A stretch of DNA of 64,000 nt from Eremomyces bilateralis CBS 781.70. Lineage: Eukaryota; Ascomycota; Dothideomycetes; Eremomycetales; Eremomycetaceae. How positions within the stretch are numbered: the stretch's first letter is position 1; every line of letters begins with the position of its first letter. This document shows positions 11,677 through 23,498 of this stretch, piece by piece. A program made the position numbers and the translations under genes. Where the stretch lies: NCBI RefSeq assembly GCF_010015585.1, contig NW_022985100.1:1-64000 (forward strand), read 5' to 3'. Below the pieces are notes generated by a model. That model ran no database searches. It saw only the letters and a program-made list of their open reading frames with translations, and was not told the origin of the DNA.

Positions 11677-12065
11677 TCTGTTGGTTATTATAGTACTAAC
11701 CAGGGAGAACTGAATAATCACAGTTTATATTGGCTAGCTAATATCAGACCAAACGAAAGATAAAGAAGAAGGAAATGAGGAAGAGAAGGCGGAACACCCT
11801 CCTTAAATAGTGCTTAACTTGCTTGTGCAACCTCGCGTAGCCTCTTAACCGTTATACGACATATTTCAGTTTTGGTCAAGCTGCAAGTGTTACGATCATA
11901 TTTGTTGGTTTTAGATTACCCTACTTCATACTGAACAACCAATCATGTTACACTAGACTTACCTTGTCACAGGATACACCAGTTTGCCTATGTTATAATC
12001 CTGACTCTACTTGTGGTATTTGAACCACCAATCGGGTTACGTCAAGAGTCGCACAGTGACCACTA

Positions 12066-12134
12066 AGGCCTTGTCTACCTGAAGGCCGGCAGGTTCGATA
12101 ATAGCGCTGGTAGGTGGCTTTTTCTACTTAAATA
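12066..12134 (-). repeat. Right inverted repeat of the Mutator-like island
   Basis: Inverted match of 6711-6783 (TAAGGCCTTGTCTACC ... TTCTACTTAAATA). A pogo-like end follows immediately. Confidence 0.65.
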
Positions 12135-12285
12135 CAGTTAGACCTCGTTATAAGAATACGGGTATATAGGAATATCGGGTTACAGGAATAGGTTTCGCCA
12201 GATTTTCGTCAAAAACCTAGTATATTGCTCGTTATAAGAATTATAAGAATATTCCAATCTTAAAAGTCAATATTCTTATTGTGAT
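12135..12285 (+). mobile_element. Fragment of a pogo/Tc1-like element end
   Basis: Begins CAGTTAGACCTCGTTATAAG directly after TA. CAGT...CTCGTTATAA is the typical end of pogo-type elements, which insert at TA. The CTCGTTATAAGAAT block recurs near 12228. No transposase or opposite end was found, so only one end remains. Confidence 0.45.
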
Positions 12286-13297
12286 GGAGTGGACTTCCAC
12301 CATGCACACAAGTCACCAGATTTGGGTCACGGGACTTACCACTTCATCACTTGTAGACTTTACAACCTCCTGTTGACGTAGACGTAGATTCTTCCCTCTT
12401 CATAGATGAATCTAACTTGTTACGTTACTACCTTGATTTTACATCATCCAGTATCAATCCGTGACACTATTCATCTATCTTCCCTGTGGAGATCCAGACA
12501 AATCTTCATCCGGAATATATCTCGAATCGATTCGTTGTATCGCTAGCCGACGTTTATCCGGAAGCTCCGATCGACGTTAATCCGGAAGCTCCGATCGACG
12601 TTACAACCAATACCCGAACTTCATACGTTCCTGGTAACCAATAGCCATCCATCAAGAAAGAACCGAATACGAATGATGTCGGACCAATCCGACGTCGACT
12701 ACGCCACTGCGGCTGGTGGCACCCAACAAACCACTCAAAGCACACTGCTCAACCCGAAATGAGCAAGCCAAGGGCGTTCATGCGACAACCCCATGTCCCG
12801 TCCAGAGCTAAGACGCAATCGATGGCCGCGGGGGTACAGTACCCCTCGCTGAAGAAGAATGAAAGATTTGCTCTCCTGCCTATCCTAGACGAACATACCA
12901 ATGACACGTCGGGAGTGCAAATCTACGAAGAACCACCGCCTCCCCCTGACTACTCGAGGTCTGAAGACAGCCCGCCTTACTACCTGAGCGTGGACGTGGA
13001 GCCAATCCAAGACACCCTCACACAGGAAGACTTCATCCTCCTATGTCAGAAGAGTCCTCAGAAGTGGTTCGATGCAGTGGCCAACACTGCCTTCCGCGCC
13101 TCTGCGTGACCCACAGGATGGAATTTGGACAATGGCAATGATGACGCATCGGGAGATCAGTAAGGTCTATAGAGAGCTCTTCGAGCAGGACGTAGCAGCC
13201 TTTGATTGGGCAAGTCTCCTGAGACGCGCGTGGGGATTCCGTGTTCGCACATCTAGATCCGGCGCGCCTCAGGGTAGGCCCGTTCCCGGTCAACGGA
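12286..13297. other. Repeat-island spacer with an unrecognised ORF (12759-13109, +)
   Basis: Contains two tandem copies of CCGGAAGCTCCGATCGACGTT (about 12558-12603, with small differences). The plus-strand ORF at 12759-13109 codes 116 residues with a Pro-rich acidic middle and is followed by a second open stretch in another frame. Codon use looks coding-like but no family is recognised. It could be a captured gene fragment or the leader of an old element. Confidence 0.3.
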
Positions 13298-14054
13298 CCG
13301 CCACCTCGTATTTCGCCCAATTAGGCAAACCTGCGGCAGGTTTTTTTCTGCTCCATCGATGGACCCGATAATAACGCTCGCTGGCAGGTTCTCTGCTCCT
13401 CATTGTTATCACAATGGCCCCTCTACATCGTCCAAACCACCATCGCTGATCGGATCTACGCTACCGCCGCCGTATACGGCAAGGGAGATACTGCATCTAC
13501 ATCCCAACCTGCCCTGCAACTACATCCCAGCCACGTGGCCTAGGAATACTGTGCTCTAATTGATCTATATCGAAAGTTCCTATAGCGCGGGCACCTGTAC
13601 CACCCATTCTAGGCACCCTTACCACCCGTTTTGGGCACCCCTACCACCCTTGTTGGACACCTCCACCACCTATTTTAGGCACTCCCCCCACCGACTTTAG
13701 ACCCCCATCGTCACCCATTTTAGGCACCCTCTATCATCCGTTTTCGGGCACTCCCAACCACCCGTTCTAGCGCCTGTGCCCAAAACGGGAGCCGGGAGTA
13801 ATAAACGGTATCCAAAATGGGTGATAGCAGGGCCTAGAATAGGTAGTGGAGGTGCCTAAAACAGGTGATGGGGGATGCCCAGAATATGTTGTAAGGGTGC
13901 CCGGAATAGGTGGTGGGGGTGCCCGCGCTGTAGTGATTTTCGAAGTAGACTAATCAGAGCACAGTATTCCTAGGTCACGTGGCTGGGATGTAGCTACAGG
14001 GCGGATTGGGATGTAGATGTAGTGTTTTAGGGATGTAGATGCAGCATCTCCCTT
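13298..14054. repeat. Right copy of the minisatellite-bearing foldback element, with complete ends
   Basis: 13298-13421 is the inverted copy of about 6463-6595. 13485-14054 is a self-complementary element: its left end (AAGGGAGATACTGCATCTAC) and the block CACGTGGCCTAGGAATACTG at 13531-13550 are mirrored at 13961-13980 and 14033-14054. The stem between them is a minisatellite of about 20-bp GGGCACC..ACCACC..TTTT units that changes direction near 13770. No coding sequence. Confidence 0.75.
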
Positions 14055-14348
14055 ATTTGATATTCAAGTTAATGTTTTGCAAGTTATTAGGACTTCAGCA
14101 ATAGCTTCCATTCCCTCAAATACCCTTCCTTCAAATTGTAAGTCAGTTGCACTGCCTACTCAGGCGACTATGTCCAAGCCACACTACTGTAGGTGAAGCG
14201 TGTCAGCTACCTTAAGTACAAGGCTTCAGTCGCACAGTTCTATAAACTAAGTTGTTTCGATTCTGTATTCCATATATTTCATACACAGAGAACAGAGTCA
14301 AGAGTGGGTGCCAACTCAAAGCTTCTGCACATTTTATCGAACACGGAA

Positions 14349-17017
14349 ATGGCCAAACTGTGCACTCTATGTGCGGCAGCTCATGCCAACTTCCTGCGAA
14401 GACGCTCGAGATATTCCGATGAGGAAACAGTGTTTTATTCCTGGCTCCGAAAAAGAAGCACGTCTCGCTGTCCGCTTTGTTGGTTATTTCGGAAGACCAC
14501 CTGGACATCCACGCCGGTGGTCTTATCACCCTGGCTAACCTTACGGGACGATGCAGAGCTACTTGTGAATTTAGAAATGGATGATTTGGCATGCATGCTA
14601 GGCTTCAGGTCTGATGCCGTTCAATATCGGGAAAAAGAATATGGTGAGAGCTCAGCTGAAAGCCTGGTGGGGGTCTTCGTAGATTGGTCTCGAATGAGCG
14701 AAGCGGACGAAACCTACGGGTTTATGAGGATGAGCGATAAGGTTGTAAACTTTCAACTTCTTCTCGAATGGTTACAGGAGTGTGACGAATGTTTCCCCGA
14801 GGCAAATGCACGGCAAATCCTGGATGACATGAATCGCAGGGCAACCGTGCCGCTCAATCTAATCGATTGCCATTCTCGCAAGGTAATAGAAGGGGACTGG
14901 TCCAGCAGATTTGCTGCATTAAGTTACGTTTGTAAGTGTCATATGCGCTACAGCAACTTCTTTATGAAGCCATCTGAATCACGACTGACAGAGTCAATAG
15001 GGGGCGAACCGCAGCAAAAGTCCGACCCTGGTGCATCTCGAGCAGTTGTGCCATATGGGTTGCCTGAACTGCTTCCTAAAGTTGTCGAGGATGCAATAAC
15101 AGTTATATTGAAAATGGGACTTCAGTTTCTTTGGGTTGACAGGTATTGTGTGGAAACCGATGCGACTGTTAAGCATCAGCAAATTGCTGCGATGGACCAA
15201 ATCTACTCGGGCGCAGTCTTCACAATTGTTGCGGCGGTAGGCCAAAGCGGCGATGAAGGTCTCCACGGGATTTCCGAGGTCCGAAAGGAAGCGCCATACG
15301 GCGTCGACGTTGGTCGATTTTCATACATTCAGATCAAAAGTGACCCATTGAAGAGGTTCCAGTGTTCCAAATATCAACAAAGAGGATGGTACGTCACTGT
15401 TTCAACCCTCTAAATGGCTACTTACATGCTTCTAGGACATATCAGGAATTCATCCTTTCCAGTCACTGCTTCATATTCGAGGCAGATCAAGTCGTTTTCT
15501 TGTGTCGAAACCGGGGCATCACCAAATACGAATTGAAGACTTTGCCATGCCCCTCGATAGCTCTGGATAGGAAGCATGTCGCCAATCACGATACTCCTAT
15601 CTTTGACCACCGTCTTCTCTCCTACGTCGTTTCCAGGGACCAGCAACAGCCATCTCTTGAACCATGGATGCATGCAACATTTCGCAAGTCGCCCAGGGCC
15701 CAGAAACTTCCGCCTCTTGAACCATGGATCCATTCAGCATTTCGCGAGGTGACAGAACCACCAAGCGAGACTGATGATCCAAACTCAGATGACAATATGA
15801 GTTATGGAGTCGATCACCAGGATGAATATGATATGGAGCTTAGAATGGAAGAGGATATTAGAGATGAGTACTGTCGCGGGCCAGGTCAACTGGACGAGGA
15901 TAACGTGATGGTAAATGCGTTGGATAGGGAGAACATATTCTGGAAGAAGAGGCTGGACGAGTACACGGAAGAACGTGGGACGATTCTACGGGAACAAGAA
16001 TTTGAAGAAGTACGGGCGCTTGAAGAGAAACGCATCAAAGAGCAGAAGCGGATTCATGATGAAAGTCGGGTCCAGAAGGAGCTCCGACAAAGGGAACTAT
16101 ATGAAGCCCAACAAGAGCAGGAGTGGGAACAAATGGATGAAGATATGAGGCAAGCGGAGATCCGAATTGAAGCACCTTTGTCGGGGGACGAGGCATGGGA
16201 TGAAATGTCGAGCGAGAACGAGCCCGAAGCGGGATCCGAATCCTGGCCGAGGGAGCGAAAACCAAAACTAGAGGAGTCCAAGGTTGCTTTTGTGCTCTCC
16301 GTTTTCGAACCATACATCAGGAACTACTCTTCTCGACAGCTCACGTACAGCTCCGACGCCCTTGCCGCGATCCTATCAATCCTACAGTTGTTTTCGAGTG
16401 CGGTCGCCGAATTCCGTACCTACTATGGAGTTCCATTTTACTATGGCACACCTCAGTCCAAGCCCCGTCTGCCTCTCTGTCCAAATCGCACTTATGTCCT
16501 GAACCTCGCCACAGGACTATGCTGGAGCCATGGGAATAGAGACCTGAAAGCTATAGTACGTCGAAATCCGCGATTCCCAAGCTGGAGCTGGCTAGGCTGG
16601 GAGGGACGGATTTCTGGGTGGCTGCCGGACCTATCCAAATCATTCATCCTTGCCTCTGATTCTATCTTCCAAAGAGATATAGATTTTAGCAATTCTGACG
16701 CTGAGCTCGAGCAGAGATCCTTGGGACGGATAGCACCCCCCAAGTTAAGCATTCAAGCAAGTTGTTGGTCCCTCACATTCCGCTGGGGCAGAAACGACAA
16801 GTCTCTCTTTCCAGATCCAAATCCAGGATATCTCGATGCCACTCAGCTGATCTCAAGGGCAGATTCGGATAGTTTTGATCAAGGTTACTACATGGAAAAC
16901 CCAGACAATCCTCTCCAGGAAGCGCGATTGGAATTATCTTGGTGCTCCATTCCGGGCCAGGACCTTCACGCTCGCCTTTGCCGTGAGAATTGGATTGGAG
17001 TGCCCCCTGGCTTCTAA
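14349..17017 (+). CDS. HET-domain protein with coiled-coil insert, two exons
   Basis: Likely heterokaryon-incompatibility type protein; HET domains trigger cell death or recognition responses in Pezizomycotina. Exon 1 is 14349-15388 and exon 2 is 15436-17017, joined by a 47-bp intron (GTACGT ... TCTAG), giving 873 residues. The start ATG at 14349 gives the usual N-terminus with CTLC and CPLC pairs. HET motifs: FAALSYVC (family norm ALSYVWG), LQFLWVDRYCV, QIYSGAVFTIVAA, and across the intron QQRGW then TYQEFILSS. Between the HET domain and the C-terminus lies a Glu/Arg/Gln-rich coiled coil of about 110 residues, unusual for the family. LEPWMHATFRK / LEPWIHSAFRE is an internal repeat. A C-terminal-like stretch (DIYMLVVGRIYPEHGDLERI) continues in another frame to 17174, so a further intron or a frameshift near 16930-17017 is likely. 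Confidence 0.75.
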
Positions 17018-18255
17018 GAGAAACAACAAGCAGACACCGGACGACATATATATGCTGGTCGTTGGGAGAATCTATCCAGAACATGGCGATCTGGAACGTA
17101 TTGGCATTATTGTGATACCGCAGTCCTTTCTGTATGGCCAGATACCACAGAAGCGACAGTTTTGGTTGGGTTGAAAAGATTCCAATGGTACTTTCGCCGA
17201 TTCCCTAAGTCATGGGCTTCGCTCTCACGCAGAATCGAGGCGCAGCGAATATTTCCACATTTTCAGGGCGCATGGTCGATTGGTTGCCTTGATCCAGGCG
17301 CGACGGGCCGAGAAAGAATAGCGGGGAAACTATCTTCCTGTGCCCTCAGTTCAAGTTCATGAGGCTGCGCTGGTATATGAACTTGACATTCGACAAGTCA
17401 TGATACCAATGACCAGATACAAACCAGTTTCACCGCACGAGAATGATACAATCCCGACCCCCTGGGCGGCTAGGCCACATGGCATGTCTGTATTCAGCTT
17501 GCAGGGTTCCGACCGGCGCGAATGGGACTAAAACCGAATCAGAAGGAGTTTCCGCAGATCCTCGGCGAGATGAGACGAGACGATGATGACGCAGTTGATC
17601 TGAACAGTTGACGCCCACAGGGACGCGACATGGCCGTCCATGACCGAATCAGGACAATTACATCGTCTCAAAGCCTGGAAGTTGTCGCCCTTAGCCAACA
17701 TCCTCGCCCTCTGGGCCGAAGATAGAAACCTCTCAGCTGACTCGTATTATTATCTCATCAGGTTGGATCACCCTCGTTTTGAATCCTCCTCGTTGTGAAG
17801 CTCACGGCCTTGCCGGTCAATCAGCCTTTCTACTATTCAGTTGTCAGTCGTTCCCCGCGTTCTTATACTCTGCTATTGCTTTTTTATACGCACGTCCTCT
17901 CTTATTCTTCATCCATCTCCCTCCTTTACTCGTTTGACGACTCACACGAGCATAAACTCGAGTCGATTGCTGTAAGATACCACCGCTGACATACAAGAGC
18001 CTGCGATTCATTGGACGCCATCGCAAGCCCATTTTGGGAGCTTGCAGCTTGCAGCCATCCAGCTGGACGCTGCATACTTCACCATCTCATTGTCACTGGA
18101 TTTTGTTGTCCAACTCCGCCAATCTGCTCCTCTGCCTTGCGCAAGGTTACCAACCATTCCCCCACTTCACCAGTCTTGATAAACCATCCTACACTCTCAT
18201 TGTTCCATCCAACCCATCCTCATGTAAATCATCAACAACAAAGCCCCATCTCACC
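17018..18255. other. Intergenic region and leader of the DUF7514-type gene
   Basis: Apart from the possible HET-gene tail to 17174, no gene is supported. 17780-18240 is rich in C and T with few purine runs, as expected for a fungal promoter and 5' leader of the next gene. Confidence 0.4.
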
Positions 18256-20845
18256 ATGGCCTACTACGACAGCGGCATCAACATGGGGCCAGACCAGCAT
18301 ACATATCCCCCTAAATCAGGACACGACTATTCGCCCGAGTACCCTCCCGCTTCCGACACTTCGCACCATTACGCCTCGCCCTCCGCGTCCTACGTCCCGT
18401 CCTCTGAGCTTGGCGGTCGTCCGCGTGCCTTGTCCAACATCGCTCCCGACGCTTCCATGCCTCCTCCTCCATCACCTCCAGTGCAATCGCAAAGACAGGT
18501 TCCGCCGCTCCAGCCACTACACCAACAGCCCGGATCAAGTCCCGCACAGCAGCCTATATACGATGCTGTTAATCATGTCTTCGACAATGCTGCTCGGTCG
18601 AACCAGCTCCCGAACGACATTATCTCCCAGATCGCGGAGCAGGTGCGCACCCAGGTCATTGACAGTTTGAAATCCGAAGGACTGGCGTATCAGCCTCCGA
18701 ATAGCACTCAACCGTCATTTCCTTCGCAGCAGGTCCCGCTAGCACATCAGCAACAGTCATTTAATCCTCGCACCAGAACTAACCCATCCCCGCCATCTTT
18801 CACACCTCGAACGACCGTCTATACTCCACCGTCCCCACACGGCCACGGTCAGTTCCCCAGTGGTTCAGTTACCCCAGAACCCCCAGCGCACGACCCACAT
18901 TTTTATAGCCACAAGGAAGATGCTTCGCCACCCAAGCGAGAAGAATCGCAAGTGAAGAAGGAGGATCTTTCGGAAATATATGGTGAGCGAACAGCATCTT
19001 CCGTTGAAAATTCTTGGTCCAGTCAGAATCGTCCGGAGAAACCGCAGCGAGTAATGACAAATGAGGAGGAGACGACACTGGAGAAGATCTGGCAGCCCTT
19101 TTTCGATTTGGATGGAAATCCAACGGCAAGACTGGGCCAGTTCCTAAGGGGAATTGCGCTTCACATCGTATGTACCAACCGATTCGGGAGAAGGATCAGA
19201 TTAGCCAACCGCATTTGTAGATTGAGGACTACAAACCAAAGAAGAGTCTTGTCATCACGCCAGCCAAGATGCAACGCTTCTACGAAGAAGTGAAGGTCAC
19301 AGACGAAATATATCCTTGGAACAGTAAGCCCAATCGATCGATTACCGTGGGAATATCGACATGCTCATGCCCAGGACAGCTATCTTTGGCAAGCTCAGCA
19401 ATTCTGCGGTTTGCAAAATTTATCGCCACCTCCACTGCCAGCACCACCTCGTTCAAGAATCATACGGCGATGTTCCTTTCATTCCCGCGCTCACCCCAGA
19501 CGGCTTCCAGACCTGGATGACGCTCATGATTCAAGGACACGTTGAACTGGAATTTGCACGACTTGCGAAAGTCCTTGTCGCATTTCCTATCGGCAATGCC
19601 GATGACCGCAAAGAGCGATTTCCAAAGGAACTCTCTCGGCGCCTACTTCCAAAAGTCGATAATATGCATGCCAAGCAGCGCTGCGTCGCTGCCATCTCCA
19701 CTGACCCGCTTGTGACTGTCCGTGATTCCGTCTCATTCCCCCCACCGCCGCCCACTCAACCGCCTTCAAGCTACGACGCCGCACAAGATCGCACACACCT
19801 CGGTTCCCAATCCTCTACAACCTCTAGCATACCTCCGCATGAGCCTAGTGCCCCGCCCTCCCGAACCCATGTAAAAGAAGACCATAAGGACACTCCTCCA
19901 GTATCCTTCAAGGAGCGCGAACGAAAACCCTACGTGGCCAAAGAAGGCCTGGGGAAAATCTACAACGACCCCGCGCTCTCCAACCATATTACCCAGCCAT
20001 ATAACTACACCGGTTCTACCCAACCGCCAACTAACCACCATCCTCCTCCCTCAACCGCCATCTCCATCCCTCAACCATCATCAGCCACGCAAGCACCCAA
20101 CCCATCATCCACTCGTGCCCGCCGCTCGGACTCTACGGCAAAATCCTACACCCCCTCCACCGCGCCCATCGGCATCCCCCTATCGACCGCCACCTCTGGT
20201 TCTAGCGCACGTGATGTCTCGATGAGTGCAACGGAGAACGACTGGTATGGCACCTCACCGATGACGGGGTTGGGGGCAGAGTACAGCGGGCGATATCGCC
20301 CCGGGAGTGCCTCGAAGCCAGGAGGTGGGGAATCGGCGTGGCCTAGCAGCCCGGGGTCGAGCTATCCGGGAGGTGGTGCCACTACAAGGGATAAGGCGAG
20401 GTTGAGCGTTGGGGGAGGTGCAGGATCGATGCCTGGGGCCGTAACGGGGGCGTATACGCGAAGCGAGGGGACGGTGCATGATATCCCGGCGGGGTACTAC
20501 CAGAGTAATTTGTATGCAGAGGAGGGAAGGGCAGATGAGGTAGATGGGATGAGAGTGGGCATGACTACGGAGGAGAGGTGGAGTGCACGGGAGAGGGAAG
20601 ACGAAAGGGAGCGAGATAGACGCGACTATGCACAATGTGTGGCTGAAGAGGAGGGAAGATATCCGGTTGATAGGTATGAAAAACCGGGGAAGTACGAGGA
20701 TGGTGGGTATGCCTGGGCGAAGGAGCGCGAGAGAGATTGGGATAGGGGTCGGGAAAGGGACAGTTACAGGGAGAGGGAGAGGACTAGGGAAAGAGAGCGA
20801 GATAGGAGCGGTGGATATTACGATGACCGACGCAAGTATTACTGA
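18256..20845 (+). CDS. DUF7514-type fungal protein, three exons
   Basis: Function unknown; a conserved filamentous-fungal family. Exons 18256-19167, 19221-19323 and 19380-20845 give 826 residues. Introns: 19168-19220 (GTATGT ... TGTAG) and 19324-19379 (GTAAGC ... ACAG). The core domain lies across the three exons: LEKIWQPFFDLDGNPTARLG, QFLRGIALHI, IEDYKPKKSLVITPAKMQ, YPWNTIFGKLSNSA, then GFQTWMTLMIQGHVELEFAR and KERFPKELSRRLLP. The first 270 residues are Pro/Ser/Gln-rich and disordered. The tail is a long basic-acidic Arg/Glu/Asp repeat (RERERTRERERDRSGGYYDD) like those of RNA-processing or nuclear proteins. The short TFKERERKPY-like and KREESQVKKE stretches suggest nuclear location, by inference only. 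Convergent with the Gly/Cys-rich gene downstream. Confidence 0.8.
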
Positions 20846-21237
20846 GTTCCCTCGGTCGTGTGGGCGCTGGCTCCTCCCTTTCGTACATCTATTTCTCTAT
20901 CTGGTTCCGGGACCCCGGTTCATGTATCTGTAGAACTTTTTGACGGTTTCTTTCATAGCTATAGACTGTTTTATGTCTTTCATTCGAGATACCAAGGCTT
21001 TTGGAGTGGGAGGATATTTGCTGAGATGAATTGTGCGAAGATAGCAATGTGGTATTATCTAAATAATCATGCAAAGCGCCAATATTCCGCCTATGCATAC
21101 AACCTTGGACGTGACTTCATAACGAGGATATAAAACGCCACTGTAGACCACCAACGCTGAGCCACCAGTTCAAATATAAAACCCCGCAACAAATGTCCCC
21201 TACGCCACCTGTCACTTCACCCCCGCCTCCCGAAAAC

Positions 21238-23498
21238 TCACTCATCACCTGCCTGATCTCCATCATCCACCCAACCATCCTCTCCAGCATTACCCTCCCC
21301 AGCTCCCCCTTTCGCCGCGTCAGCTCTCCCCTCACCCGCCCCCACTCCTTTCCACGGATCGGACATACTCCTCTTGCCCCTCCTCGGCGTCATCCCTCCC
21401 CGTCTCCCCCACCTCCTTCCAAGCATTGGCCTCCCGCCCACGCTACCTGGTCCACCACGCGGATGCGGACCAAACGGCAGAGAGAAAGGAAAGCTACCCG
21501 GTGGACCGCCACCCCCGAAGTCTGGATCGAGGCCCATGCCCATGCCCATTCCCATCATCGGGTGTCCAAACATGTTGCCGAGTCCCCAGGGGGGCATGCT
21601 GGAGGAGGGATCGTGTCCAGGGTCAGGGTGGATTCCTGGTTGGCCAGGGGTGTGCGGGGGCGGCTGGCCCTGGGTCGGGTAGGGTTGGGGAGGCGGTTGG
21701 TTAGGGTGGCCGAATAAAGGGTGTTGCTGCGTCGAGGGGTCGTATGGGGGAGGGAACGGATGCGGTGGATGTGCTTGAGGTGGAGGTGCTTGGGCACCTG
21801 CACGAGAGGAGCGGGATGGAGGACGCGGGAAGGGTGGGTATGGCGGTGGTGGAATTGGAGGGATCTTGTCTCCGGGTTTTGTGGACTGTCGCGGCGGCGG
21901 TCGTTTCTTTTCATCTTTCGGGGACGCATGTTGGGAGGGGGGTTGCGGCTTGGATTTGGAGGATTTCTTGCCGTTGCCGTTGTAGTTGCGTTTGCGGTTC
22001 GGTCGATCTAAGACGATGTTAGTTAGTTATGGATATTGGCGGGTAGATAGACACCGACGTGACGGGGCTGTCAAGCAGGAGGCTAGATATCATGATCGAA
22101 GTCCTCACCAGGATCGCCCAGCCCGCCTCCTCCAAAGTCATCCAAATCATTCAACCCGTTGCGTCCGCCGCGCATGAACGCGTCCGGATCATCCATCTCC
22201 AGCCCCACTCCGCCCCGGCCTCCAAATCCAAATCTCCCTCCCCCCTGACCTCGCCCACCACCAGGGCCAGACCGCCCGAACCGCTGTCGTCGCCCGAACG
22301 GGTGCTCCATACCCATATTCATACCACCGCCTTGCATTCCCGAGTCGTCGCCGAACATATCATCCCACCCACCTCCTCCATCACGTAGGCCGCCCATTCG
22401 ACCGCCCATGCCGCCCATGCCACCCATACCGCCCATCCCCGCCCCAGTCATGCGCCTTCTACCAGAGGACATTCGATTCACCCCTGGCCATGACCCTCCC
22501 ATAGCCATATCTTCCTCCCCGCCACCGTCCAAGTCCCCAAAATCACCACCACCACCACCACCACCTACTCCTCTCCGTCGCCCGCGCTGCCTTCCCCCAA
22601 ACGGGTTCGGTCCCTCTCGTACCTCCCTTTGGAGCCCATTAACCCGCTTCCCCAGCCCCTTAACCTTCCGCTCCAACCGCTCGATCGGCTCCGTATCGTC
22701 CGCGCCGCCTCGCAACTTAGTATTCCTCCCGCTCCATCCCCCATTTCCATTGCCGCCTCCGCATCCGCCTCCGTTGTCTCGGGTGGAACCAAAGCGACTC
22801 CGGCCACCGCCGCCATGCCCGCGGGGACATCCGCCCGGCCCCAACTCGAACTCGAAGTCGTCGTCGCCGATCCTCCCGGTGCCGGTCACCCGATCTTTGC
22901 AGCCGCATTTCTCTTTGCATCCACAGGCGCAGTCATGGCCGCACTCGCATTCGCCGTCCTTGCAGCCGCCACAGTCGGCGGAGCCTCCGCCTCCGCCTCG
23001 TAGTCCCATTCTCCTCCTACCACGACTGCCTCCTCCGCCGTCGTATATACCGTCTGCTCCACACGTACATGGGTTAGAGTATGCCGCGGGGGCTGACCGG
23101 TATCGTGGTCTGCGGGGAGGATAGGTGTATGGGCCGTAGGGATCGTAGACCGGGTCGTAATAGTGTCGACTGCCAGTGTACTGGTATCGGTAGGGCTCGC
23201 GAGGCGTTGGTGGAGGGGAGGGGTAGCGGCGGAAGGTTGTGGTGGGCTTCGAGGGAGTGCGGGAGTAAGGGATGCCCATTGGGCGAGCGTAGGGTTTGCG
23301 ACGGGGAACAGCTGTGGATGGCTGAGAAGGAATAGCGAATACTACAGCGCGTTTGAGCGTGTCATCTGGGGCTGGGGTGATTGAATAAGATGCAATCAAA
23401 GGCCACGTCTGATTAGAATGAGATGAAGAAGGGAAATGACTTGCATTTTCATTGTCATTTAGAAAACGGAAGCTGCCTGCCGTTTTATTGGACTCCAC
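21238..23498 (-). CDS. Gly-, Pro- and Cys-rich low-complexity protein, two exons
   Basis: No family recognised. The exon from 23498 (in-frame limit, a GTG) to 22109 and the exon 22007-21238 are joined by a 101-bp intron (GTGAGG donor, CTAACTAAC branch, TTAG end) that restores the frame exactly; length up to 719 residues. The first in-frame ATG is at 23279, so either translation starts there or a small upstream exon is missing. Parts in order: Tyr/Pro/Arg-rich segment (YDPVYDPYGPYTYPPRRPRY), a dense cysteine cluster (CTCG ... CGGCKDGECECGHDCACGC) like a metallothionein, Gly/Arg-rich stretches including GMGG repeats, a coiled segment (IERLERKVKGLGKRVNGLQR), then Pro-rich and Met/Gly-rich ends. 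The low complexity makes shadows in other frames long, but the splice signals favour this strand. Confidence 0.55.

Larger units (their letters stand above)
6711..12134. mobile_element. Mutator-like island bounded by about 70-bp inverted repeats
   Basis: 6711-6783 is the reverse complement of 12066-12134 at roughly nine of ten positions (core TAAGGCCTTGTCTACC and GGCAGGTTCGATAATAGCGC). Between them lie two Mutator-like transposase relics on the minus strand, a solo LTR and a two-exon cysteine-rich membrane protein gene. The simplest reading is one or more Mutator-like elements with captured or trapped host sequence. An alternative is two independent insertions of a short element that happen to face each other. 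No target-site duplication could be recognised. Confidence 0.45.

Noticed and set aside
12286-13297. Possible leader and gag-like part of an LTR retrotransposon
   Set aside because: No matching LTR pair, primer-binding site or polymerase sequence was seen; left as an unassigned spacer.
22408-23124. Long Pro-rich plus-strand ORF of 238 codons
   Set aside because: It is the complement of Gly-rich coding sequence; the minus strand has the matching intron signals and mixed domains.
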